DNA from: Sceloporus undulatus
Lineage: Eukaryota > Chordata > Lepidosauria > Squamata > Phrynosomatidae
Assembly (NCBI RefSeq): GCF_019175285.1
Contig: NC_056523.1
Span: forward strand, 185,256,180 to 185,320,179
Direction of reading: 5' to 3'
Length of the DNA: 64,000 bases
Below the pieces are notes generated by a model, which worked only from the letters and a program-made list of their open reading frames with translations, ran no database searches and was not told where the DNA came from. Position numbers and translations under genes: made by a program. Shown here one piece after another: positions 41,520 to 64,000 of the stretch (position 1 is its first letter; every line of letters starts with the position of its first letter).

Positions 41520-43190
41520 AATGTGAATGGGTCTCTGGTGTAATGGCCCACTGTGTTGGAGGAAGACCTGTTTTCAAGTAGAGCTAAAGCTCTGGTTCCC
41601 GAGCTACTCAAAAGCCAGCAAGGGAGCTTTCTCTCATCACAGACTTTTCTCTGCCACTCTACTGCTACAGTCCTTACCATCTCCTCTGAACTTTGCACTG
41701 CCATACAGCCTTGTATGTCCACCACACACCCATCTCTCTGTTTTCCTAAGAAGCAGACTGTCCACTGATAAGAGTTTCCCCCAACGTGTCTCTGTGGGGT
41801 TTGTTGGTGCATCTTACCATGAGAATGAATTCTATGGTACCAGTTTCCTCTTGTCCAGAGTGATGCCCTTCTCTCCCAAGACTGTCATTCCCTGTGACAG
41901 CACAGACACTGTCACCTTGGAAGTGCAATGCCTCTATTAGGGCCTCAAAATCATGATACAAGGCTCACTTAGCTTCTCCAAACATCTTCCACAGCTACCA
42001 GGGGCTCATTCCACTAAGTACACACCCACAGCTCTTGTCCTGCAGACAAAGCACCTATACATGGGACGTTGCAAAATGCACTGAATAACACCCCCCACTC
42101 CTGCTTTCTAGAGCAATAGCTTTTGAGGAGGGGAGTCAGGTTAAATTATGAATGACCAAAGGAACTGGATGATTGCCTATCATCATATCCTTGCCCTTCT
42201 GCTAAACTCACACAGGTGCTTCACTTACCTTTTTCTTTAACTATTTCCCTTGATGTTTTGTCAGTGGGAGGTATTAAGCAAATATGCTTCTTCAAGCAGT
42301 GAACGTTAATGTTTGTCATAGCATGTCCTTTTCCTCATTTACACATCTTGAATTCACCCTGATTATTGGCTGATTGATCACTGGATAGAAGACATAATTT
42401 GCAAGTCTGATTGCCAAAGCATTGCTCTCTGAGGAAATCCAGTTGCTGAAGGAAAATACATTAATCACAGGGAATAGGCATTTCCCATCTTCTGGTGAAT
42501 TTTCTTTTTTCTCCTTTCTTTCTCCTTTCTTTCTTTATTCTTTTTCTTTGTTTTGTTCTACTATTAGAAGACTTAACAACAGAGAATAGAGAAGTGGGAA
42601 AGACTGCAGTTCCATAGTATGCAAGGACCACAAAAGGCCCTCATAATAATGAGGCATCCCTAAAAGTGTGATTTATTTCCCTTCCATTTCCCCCAATGAA
42701 AATAAGGTGCTATTAAATTTAAAATTAATGATGAAAGGCCATTTAAAAAATAAGTCTGCATCACTCACCTTCCATATTTCATTCACTTCAGTTTCTCCTT
42801 TGACAGAAAGATTGCTTTGCCTATCACACATTTCATTTAGGACTATCGCACATTTCATTTAGAACTGTCATCATTGTGGATGCTAGGATCCAAGAAATAA
42901 CTGAAACACTAAGCTCATCTGTAAAATCCATGCAGGGGATTCCTGGACTTCTGCTTTACAGCCTGCAGCAACCTGAGCTCATGCTCAAAGCTGCGTTACC
43001 GTAACTTATCGTTATGGCTGGGCACAACCTTTTGGTTAATGCGCCAATGCAGCTCATCATGGTTCTGTTTTAGAAGGCGGTACGATTTCACTATGTTCAC
43101 TTGTATTCAAATTTCATTTGAAGCAGGTAGGGCTTGAGATAATAGCATTTTTCTTTAAAAAACAGTTTCTTTCAAAATACGTTCATCTAA
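41520..43190. other. intergenic, nothing recognised
   Basis: Apart from a (CTTT)n-like tract near 42505-42550, no exon or repeat family is visible. A 137-codon open frame at 41527-41940 has no conserved motif. Confidence 0.4.
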
Positions 43191-43199
43191 AAACAAATT

Positions 43200-43962
43200 G
43201 ATTCTTATGTGAAGTCGAAGGCTTTCATGGCTGGCATCCATAGTTTTTTGTGGGTTTTTCGGGCTATGTGGCCATGTTCTAGAAGATTTTCTTCCTGATG
43301 TTTCACCAGCATCTGTGGCTGGCATCTTCAGAGAATGCTTGGCTGGAAAAAGTGGGTGTATATACAGTCGGCCCTTCTTATACACGGATTTTTTATACAC
43401 GGATTCAAGCATACACGGTTTGAAAATGTTCCAAAAAAGTATAAATTTACCTTGATTTTCCATTTTTGATAAGGGACACCATTTTGCTATGTCATTATAT
43501 TTAATGGGACTTGAGCATACATGGATTTTGTTATACACGGGGGATCTTGGAACCAAACCCCAGCGTATAACAAGGGTCCACTGTATACTGTGTGAGCCTG
43601 GGAATGCAGGAGTGATTTGCATGTGTATTGTTCTGTGCTGATTGCAGGCCTCAGGCTGGGAGGATTAGTGTCTGCTAATTGGTGATCATTATCTGCTGGG
43701 AAAGCCCCTGACTCTGAATGGTTTTCCATTTGCATTTGCTGAGTCCTCATTTTGCTATGCTTCAGGACTGGTAGCCAAATTTTGTTCACTTTAAGGGTTT
43801 CTTCTTTCCAGTTGAAATTGTCCAGGTGTTCGTGGATTTCAATGACTTCCCTGTGCATCCTGACATGGTAGTGGTTGGCATGGTCCAGAATTTCAGTGTT
43901 TTCAAACAGTATTTTATGCCCAGGATGGTCGGTGGCATGTTCTGCTACTGCTGATTTTTACT
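43200..43962 (-). mobile_element. Penelope-like retroelement fragment, minus copy
   Basis: Decayed 3' part of a Penelope-like element, recognised by its C-terminal coding text and by the 3' block 'agcattctctgaagatgcc' (43322-43340). A Tigger-like element sits inside it. It lies head to head with the plus copy that follows. Confidence 0.6.
43363..43585. mobile_element. Tigger-like MITE inside the Penelope-like fragment
   Basis: The ends 'tacagtcggcccttcttata' and 'aacaagggtccactgta' with TA borders. The interior 'tatacacggattcaagcata' is typical of the family. Confidence 0.75.
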
Positions 43963-44363
43963 ATACATCAAAGGAGACACAGACAGAATAGGCAAAGTGC
44001 TGAGGAAGCACAACCTACAAATGGTTTACAAACCAATGAAGAAAATCCAGCAAATGCTTCGCTCAGCCAAGGACCAGAGAGACCCTCTCACAGCCGCAGG
44101 AGTTTACCGCATACCATGCAGCTGCGGACAAGTCTACCACCAAACACAGTGTGCAAACAAGAATCAAGGAACACGAGGGACACTGCAGACTGGGTCAACC
44201 AGAAAAATCAGCAGTAGCAGAACATACCACAAACCATCCTGGGCATAAAATACTGTTTGAAAACACTGAAATTCTGGACCATGCCAACCACTACCATGTC
44301 AGGATGCACAGGGAAGCCAGAGGACATGGCCACATTAGCCCGCAAAAACCCACAAAAAACTAA
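43963..44363 (+). mobile_element. Penelope-like retroelement fragment, plus copy
   Basis: Encodes part of the GIY-YIG endonuclease region (VYRIPCSCGQVY), characteristic of Penelope-like elements, preceded by KHNLQMVYKPMKKIQQMLRS. About 110 bp (44205-44320) repeat in inverted orientation at 43955-43845. It is an old, broken remnant. Confidence 0.7.
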
Positions 44364-44371
44364 AACTTGAT

Positions 44372-46868
44372 TTTATTTGTTTCTGGACAAACAGACAGGT
44401 GTATGGGACATTCTTGCAGTTCTATGAGACATTCTTATTTGTGCCGCTTGAGGGCAGTACTTGCATTTTCCACATCAGAATCAAAGCATGTTGAATTGGA
44501 CATAAGGAACAACCTGTGATTCCAGAACTCCACCCTCAGCCCCTCTCATCCCATCCAGTAACATACAAACTCATTTTTCTCTCTTCACTTCTCCAGTTTA
44601 ATATCTTGGTACATATATATATATCTCTCTCTGCACATATATATATATATATATTATATATATAACTCTCTATTGATTTTGTTCCAGCCACATAATGTGT
44701 GTATTCTTCCAGAAGGTTTTGAGGTTTGCTCCTTTTTTAAATATATATATATATATATAATATATATGTAATTTTTTTTGTCTTTTACACCACTGATCCA
44801 TTGAAACTTTGATCCACACAGAGACAGAATTCACAGCAAAAGGAAAGGCCTCCAATCCCGCAAGAAGAGTGTGGGAGCGGGAAGCACTTTCCGGACAAGA
44901 ATAAATAACAAAGATACCAAGTTAGCACTTTAAATTGCCCTCCCCAGGTCCCTTGGTGGCGGGAGGAGTATATCTCTGGGGAGAAGAGGTTGAAGGGAAA
45001 GGAGTTGTATAATACAGGGTTCGAGCCCCCTGTGGTATCCCCCTCCCCAACCTGACAATAAGTTGCAAACACAGCTCAAAGCGTCATGTCACAACACGGC
45101 TACGACACGCGACTTTGCAGCTACCAGACCATCACGTGTTTAAGTGGCGTTTCACCCCCCGCCCCAGTGGTTTTGGTTTTCTTCAAAGGGGTGGAGGAGT
45201 GAGGGTAGGCGACATAGCTTTGGGGATCAAGGGAATCACAAAAATAGAGTGGGAGGTTTCTCTCTTGTGTTATATACAAGGGGGAATAGGAAGAGGGGCC
45301 AAGCCCTGGGATCAGAAGGCAAGCCCCTCTTCCAGAATGTCTGTGGGCATTAGCAGTGTTTAGTTTATCACCCACCGACCAAGATGGCGGAAGTATCCCT
45401 TGGCTACAGTGGCAGTAGTATGGCTGTTCTCTGTGAGGACTGAACGCCCAAGTGGGGCAATGGCTAAGTCCAGTGGACAGAGCAGGAGGGAGAGGGGAGA
45501 ACGGGGTCAAGGGAAGCCATCTTGTCCCAGCATGGAGTCAATCTCTGTTGGCCTGTTGGTCCTCCATCCAAAGGGCAGTAAGAGGTTGGAGGGTTGGGGC
45601 ACAAGGTCTAACTGCTAACCCAGGGGAGAAAAGGAGCAGTTTGCTCTTGGACCATCTTGGCCATCAGAGGGGATGTGCTTGGAAATTTTTAGAATGAACA
45701 CAATAAAGCCTGTAAAGGTAGTTTTAGGGTGCGTGTGTGCCAGGATTAAGGCTTTGCCAACTAGCCGGTTGCCAAGAGGTGAGGAGAAAGAAGTTGCCAA
45801 TTGACAGTGGAAAAGGTGGAACCTGTAGCCAAGTAAATGGTTGGTGGGGAAGGGAGAGCTACCAAGAGGGAAACGGGTGACTGCAGAGGGGGAGTGGCAA
45901 TCGATTGGCTTATTCACAAACAGCGACCCAGCACCTTTGTGGCCACAAACACAGACATGGCCGCAGGAGGGTCCCCTCCCTCGTGCTATATACAGAGATC
46001 CCCAGAGACCCCTCTCCTCTCCCTGTCCCTTTCCCTGGGGATCCCCCAGCCCCCGGGCTGGGAAGAGAGCCGGGCACAGAGTTTTGCATATTCGTGTAGA
46101 AGAGACTTGGACTTGAAAAACCTGCAGCCTCAAATTCAAGAGGAGGACTTCGGTGAAAGTACAGGCAGAGGGGGACTCTTGACTAGTATGGATGTTGGAA
46201 GTGGGGTGGGCTGGGGGGTTTTTTGTTTTGTTTTTTTTTGGGGGGGGAGGAGGGCAGTGTTCTGAAAAAGTGGGTTACAAAGGGTAAGGAGAATTAACTT
46301 TCTGAAACAGCGAAGAAGGAGAGAACTGGGAACCATAGGATTTAGGGGGAGGGAGGAGAGGGGGGTTTAGTGGACATTTCAGTGGAAATGAGTGGGTTCC
46401 CTTCTTCAGAAATGTATCCCAATACATGATGGAAGGCCTGAAGGGGACAGAGGCGGGACATGGATAAATATTTTAGAAGTTTGAACAACAAACCTTCCCA
46501 TTCATCAGCATCCCATTTCTGGACCTGGCTGGGCCCATGTTTAGGCCTGTGGACTCTCTGTAGGTGCAGGTGCTTTCACCCATGGACATCAAAAGGTCCC
46601 TCCCCCTTACCTGGGACTGCTGTTGGCTAGATCTAGAGGAGATGATGGGATTAGGAGAAAGTTCTGAGAAGGACCTCAACAGACACTGTGGAAAGGGGCC
46701 ACCCTTCTGGTTCAGACAGGAAGTTTGGGGTGGGCTGAAGCATTACTGTGCAAGGTGGGATATGAAGTATGGGGGGGGGAAGAGTCCCAGTAGATACAGA
46801 AGGAGTCCTAGATTGTGAAGCAGGGAAAGGAGGAGGTCAAGGATCGCGGTGTGAAGGTGGGAAGTCTC
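44372..46868 (-). other. SYN1: SYN1 3' UTR (extent inferred)
   Basis: From the SYN1 stop the minus strand runs about 2.5 kb without a recognised transposon to an AATAAA at 44377-44372. That is the first clear signal I find, so the UTR is taken to end near 44350. It is GC-rich between 45.0 and 46.9 kb and contains (TA)n tracts near its end. A shorter UTR with a variant signal is possible. The many open frames here are composition effects. Confidence 0.5.
44610..44770. repeat. (TA)n tracts
   Basis: Three alternating TA runs (about 44616-44625, 44638-44663 and 44740-44768) separated by 'ctctctctgcaca' and by unique sequence. Confidence 0.85.
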
Positions 46869-59951
<13,083 letters not shown>

Positions 59952-61096
59952 CTGAAAAAAGGAAAGAGAAAAATGGAATCAGGAAAGGGCCATTTTCAGT
60001 GTGACCCAACACATAACTGCCAGTCTGCTGCAGGAGCCATTGCAGTGTCCAGTCCTGTTCAATGTGTCTGTACAAAAGAATAAGTTGTCACAAAATGACG
60101 AGTTGCAGTCACTGCAGAAAACAAGCTAAGTATTCATTTCCTCAATTTGAGGCTAGGAATACAGCAACAAAGTTCAATTTAATAAGAATGAATATATCTG
60201 TTATACATAAGAAAACAGAACCAAATCTGCAAACTTAGGATCTGGTTTCCACATCAGCATCAAATAGTTTCTCACTGCTCGACAGCTGAGAAGCTGAACA
60301 CATGAACTAACTCCATTGAAAAGTATGACCTCAGGTGGTACGAGACATAAATTCTGTAATGGCTCTTTTTTATAACCACAAGCAACCCACTACTTGATTT
60401 AATAGCTGTCTAGTAACAAATGTTAATATCTTAACAGGTCTATCTCAGGGATAACATTTTAGGCAACAATCAACACCAGACAGATTTACTAGGTCTATAT
60501 AGTGATGCAACAAAAGTATTACTTGCTCTTCTACATGGCTGTATCTTGCAAGCTGCTGCCTGCGAAGAGCAGGTACATGTCCTTAAATAACGAACAGGGT
60601 CCATAACTCAGTGGAATAATGCATATGGGTAGCATACAAAAATCTCAGGTCTAATCCCCATGTAGTTTAAAAATACTAGGCTGCAAGTAGTGGGACAATG
60701 TCTTTAACTGAGATCTCACTGCCAATCAGAGTACATGGAGTTCAGTTTGTATCTTCACTTAGGTAACCCTGACTGGGATATATTTCCCCCAGTGTGTTTC
60801 ATGAATGTTTTGGGAACATATTCATTATTTGCTCTTGATGTGGGAAATGCTGGCACAACACTTCTTTAAAATTCACACTAAAATACAGAATGGAATCCCT
60901 GTCATGGAAGCTCCTTGCTACTAGGAAGACTTCATTCAAAGTCTGGTTTCATGTAATTCAGGAAGGAGGCTGACACTGGGCATAAATTCCCATGATTGTT
61001 AATGGTATTTAATTTTAGTAATAACCTCATGGATTGTAAAAATTTAAATTGGCAGAAATCACACACAGAGAAACATATACAAACACAAAGTGATAG
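59952..61096. other. SYN1 intron, left part
   Basis: No exon of a nested gene is visible on either strand. TIMP1 exons, expected in this intron from mammalian order, are not seen here. Confidence 0.5.
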
Positions 61097-61444
61097 TACA
61101 GGTTGAGTCTCCCTTATCTTGGGAGCAGAAGTGTTTTGGGTGATTTCACATTTATTTATTTTTTGGATTTTGGAATATTTGCATATATATATAGTGAGAT
61201 ATTTTGGAGATCGGACCCAATCCAAACACAAAATTAATTTATGTTTCATATACACATAGCCTGAAGGTAATTTTATACAAAAATTTTTAAATATTTTTGT
61301 GTATGAAGCACAGTTTGTGTTTAATGAACCATCAGAAAGCAAAGATGTCACTATCTCAGCTACTCATGTGGGCAATCTGTGGTAGTTTCAGGTTTTGGAG
61401 TACTTCAGAGTTCAGATTTCCCAATAAGGGATGCTCAGCCTGTA
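61097..61444. mobile_element. Tigger-like DNA element, complete ends
   Basis: 'tacaggttgagtctccctta' and 'aagggatgctcagcctgta' are inverted ends with TA borders. The body 'cacaaaattaatttatgttt' and 'catcagaaagcaaagatgtc' is a known fold-back family by memory. It has no transposase. Confidence 0.75.
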
Positions 61445-62164
61445 CTAGAGAACAGAGGTTCACTAGCACCAGTGACAGCTTTCTCCTAATGCTGATTTCT
61501 GTGCTGGGGGACAGAATGTTCACTAATAAGGTGACTTTACACACCGTGTTCCTGAGAATAACTGCCTCCATCACCTACCTTGTATGTCATTTTCAAAAAG
61601 GACAGCATGGCTTCTAATCACAGAATTAATGCTAATATGTCAGTGGCGGCAGAGAAGATGATAAGAAACAGCCCCTCTATTCTAAACACCATTACAAGAG
61701 TAAGACAGACAATGATAACAAAGAGGAAGATACTTGATATTGTTCAGAAAATGTAAAAGAATGAGGGTGTATCTGTACTAGATGTTCTTTGTACCAAATC
61801 ATAATAATCCATCAAGCACTTTTTGACATCTTGCTTGTACTGGACTAAAATGGACATAAATGTGTGATGCAACATGCTGTTTAATGCACAGAGTGCATTT
61901 GAATTATTGGAGGTAACGGTGGGAGACTGGGTGCTTCCTTATCTTATCAGAGTTTGTATATACAAGGCTGATTCTCGCAGAGGGCTGTCTCAGCTGTACC
62001 AGCACCAAGACCTGGCAAAAGGTTCACTGTCTTGTCAGCACTGTTATTCCTCTTTAGAAATCAGTAAGGTCAGATGTTGCATGGGAAAGTCCTGATTTGG
62101 GTAATATTACCAATGATATTAGATAATTATTTATTATTCATTTTATTTATTAGATTATTATTAC

Positions 62165-62370
62165 GTACTTATTAGAAAATACAATAATGCTTGGAAAGAT
62201 GGAGGCAGTAAGAAAAGGGAAAGACCACGTTACTGGTGAACAGAGTCAATCAAGAAAGCCATGGTCCTGAATTTGCAAGACTTGAGTAGAGGTGTTGGTG
62301 ACAAGGTGACTTGGAGGTCTCCCATTCATGGGGTCACCATAAGTTAAAGTCAGTTTGAGGGCAATTGGCA
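62165..62370 (+). mobile_element. BovB/RTE LINE 3' end
   Basis: 'tcaatcaagaaagccatggt', 'cctgaatttgcaagacttga' and 'ccattcatggggtcaccata' match the 3' end of the BovB copy at 41.4 kb. Confidence 0.6.
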
Positions 62371-62375
62371 ACCAA

Positions 62376-63113
62376 TACAGGTTGAATAACCTTTATCTGA
62401 AATGCTTGAGACCAGAAGCACTTCAAAGCTGGGATTTTTTCAAACAAAAACAGCATAGTACGTGCCTGTACCATATGGGGGATCCTTGGCATCCACTGGG
62501 GTTTACTTCCAGGAAGCCCTGTGGAGACCAAAATCCATCGCTACTGAAGTCCCATTATATTCAATAGCGTAGTAAAATGGTGTCCTTTATATAAAATAGC
62601 AAAATCAAGGTTTGCTTTTTGGATTTTTTGCAAGGAAGGGGAATATTTTCAAGCTGTGAATGTTGGAATCCAGGTGCAAAATATATGGATACGTAGGGCT
62701 GACTGTATTTGCAAGGCTGGGGACGCATGGATCTATGAAATGGCAGAAAGTGTGGATTCACGCTTTGCTTGAATTTCTGCCATGTCACAGATTCTCAGTC
62801 TCTCTCTCTAGCCTCATGTCTTTTTGCTGACAGCTGCCCACTTCTACCTTCAAGGTGGCAGCTGTGGTGTTCCTGCTTGTTCATCTTTCTCCCGCCTCTC
62901 CTCTCTCTCTCCAGCCTTGTTTCTCATTTGTTCACTACTTATGTTGTGTATGGGGTGTGAGGCTGGAGAGAGAGTGAGGATCTGAGAGAAGAACAAGCAG
63001 GAATGTCACAGCCATTGCTTTGAAGGTAGAAGTGGAAAACTGCTGGTAAAAAGTTTTGGGGTTTTGGAGGTTTTTAAATTTTAGCTTTCTGGACTAGAGG
63101 TACTCCACTTGTA
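62376..63113. mobile_element. Tigger-like element with nested MITE
   Basis: Left end 'tacaggttgaataaccttta', right end 'gaggtactccacttgta', matching the family at 61097. The interior is longer (with 'tctctctctagcctcatgtc' and an inverted 'gaggctggagagagagtgag') and is interrupted at 62469-62707. Confidence 0.65.
62469..62707. mobile_element. MER2/Tigger-like MITE (nested)
   Basis: 'gggggatccttggcatccac', 'gtcccattatattcaatagc', 'caaggtttgctttttggatt' and the end 'cgtagggctgactgta'. It has the same plan as the copy at 33484. Confidence 0.75.
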
Positions 63114-63114
63114 A

Positions 63115-63425
63115 TGATGATAACAACAGTCGTCATCATCATCATCTTGATTTATATCCTACATTTCCCCCAAGACTAGGACTCAAGGTGGCTTACAAAT
63201 TAACATGATTACCATATAATTAAAACATACAAAATGCCAACATTAAAGCAAAACATACACTTAAAAAGGAGGAAAAGCACATAAAACAGTACAGTTAAAA
63301 AACAATGCAGCACCCTCTTACAATCACTTTCCTTAAAAGACTTCAGTTTTAAAAGCCTGCCTGAATCCAAAAGTCTTTGCCTGCTGACAGAAGGACAGCA
63401 AAGAGGGGCTATTTTAGTTTCAAAC
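63115..63425. repeat. interspersed repeat fragment (unnamed LINE-like)
   Basis: A (TCATCA)n tract, then 'gatttatatcctacatttcc', 'aggactcaaggtggcttac' and 'ttttaaaagcctgcctgaat'. It looks like a minus-strand 3' fragment related to the insertion at 54.7-55.1 kb. Confidence 0.4.
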
Positions 63426-64000
63426 CCTTGGGGCAGCCACTAAGAATACCATCCACCCAAAACACATATACACTTACCTACAGAAACTGCCCCTCTGACA
63501 CACACACTCACACTTCTAGATTATGGGACCTGCTGCAGTGGATTGATGCTTTTGCCCACCAACCTGCAAAATCCAGCCCCAGGCATTGCTAGTATTTACA
63601 CAGAACGAAACTGCTGAAATTGCTCAAATAGGACATCTTTGTCCTTTGCCCATAGTCTGATAGAACCAAATGAGCTGCACCAGCTATGGAACAGTGAGTC
63701 AAGACCTATGTATTTCCCTTGATCCAGTAAGTCTACTCCAATTGAGGCTACCAAATGGATTCAATGTTGATGTTGCATGTTAAGCATCTCTGCATACCCT
63801 GTGCTGTGTTTTAGAATCTTCATATTTCTATATCTCATATTTGGAGATAACATGTTTTGGAGAGATCAATGACATTTCAGGTCAAGTTTCTAGGGAAAAA
63901 AGATCCCCCCCCCCAGGCATGTGCACATCCAGGTAAACAAAACCATCAAATCTAAAGTGCTTTGTCCTTTGCCCAAGTAATCTGCATTTCCTCTCAAACT
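63426..64000. other. SYN1 intron, right edge
   Basis: Nothing recognisable; the window ends inside the intron. Confidence 0.4.

Noticed and set aside
59952-64000. Nested TIMP1 exons
   Set aside because: No frame with the TIMP Cys pattern is seen on the plus strand in this interval.

Overview
The window is vertebrate nuclear DNA, most likely from a squamate (lizard-type) genome. It has long introns with GT..AG borders and is crowded with repeats of the squamate mix: tRNA-derived SINEs ending in (ACA)n, SINEs built on 5S rRNA, BovB/RTE, L2 and CR1 LINEs, and many short DNA transposons (Tigger-like, hAT-like, Harbinger-like and palindromic fold-back elements). The species-group call is inference from this mix.

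Two host genes lie tail to tail. ARAF (serine/threonine kinase of the RAS-RAF-MEK-ERK pathway) is on the + strand. Its CpG-rich promoter and non-coding first exon lie near 8.2-8.3 kb, and 15 coding exons run from 20113 to 35793. All exon phases agree and give 661 residues plus stop. SYN1 (synapsin I, synaptic-vesicle protein) is on the - strand. Its last eight exons lie between 59951 and 46869 and encode the C-terminal 465 residues; its first exons lie beyond the right edge. ARAF next to SYN1 is the arrangement on the mammalian X short arm, so the synteny is old. TIMP1, nested in a SYN1 intron in mammals, is not seen in the part of that intron visible here.

Layout: 1-8.2 kb, upstream intergenic DNA with SINEs, fold-back elements and a tandem array of 5S-derived units ending about 100 bp before the promoter. 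8.2-20.1 kb, ARAF intron 1, with an AT-only block, a deep transposon nest and an L2 fragment. 20.1-36.2 kb, ARAF coding exons. 36.2-44.35 kb, intergenic repeats, including an inverted pair of Penelope-like fragments. 44.37-46.87 kb, probable SYN1 3' UTR. 46.87-59.95 kb, SYN1 exons. 59.95-64 kb, SYN1 intron with nested Tigger-like elements.

The points most worth a second look are protein-level. This ARAF carries SSYY and APE where mammalian ARAF has SGYY and AAE, and it has a different C-terminal tail and an extended N-terminus. The synapsin D region is glutamine-rich and lacks one mammalian phosphosite context. At DNA level the best observations are the 5S-derived array beside the promoter, two near-identical fold-back elements with clean 3-bp duplications, and several elements nested inside one another. 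I see no sign of an undescribed multi-gene system.
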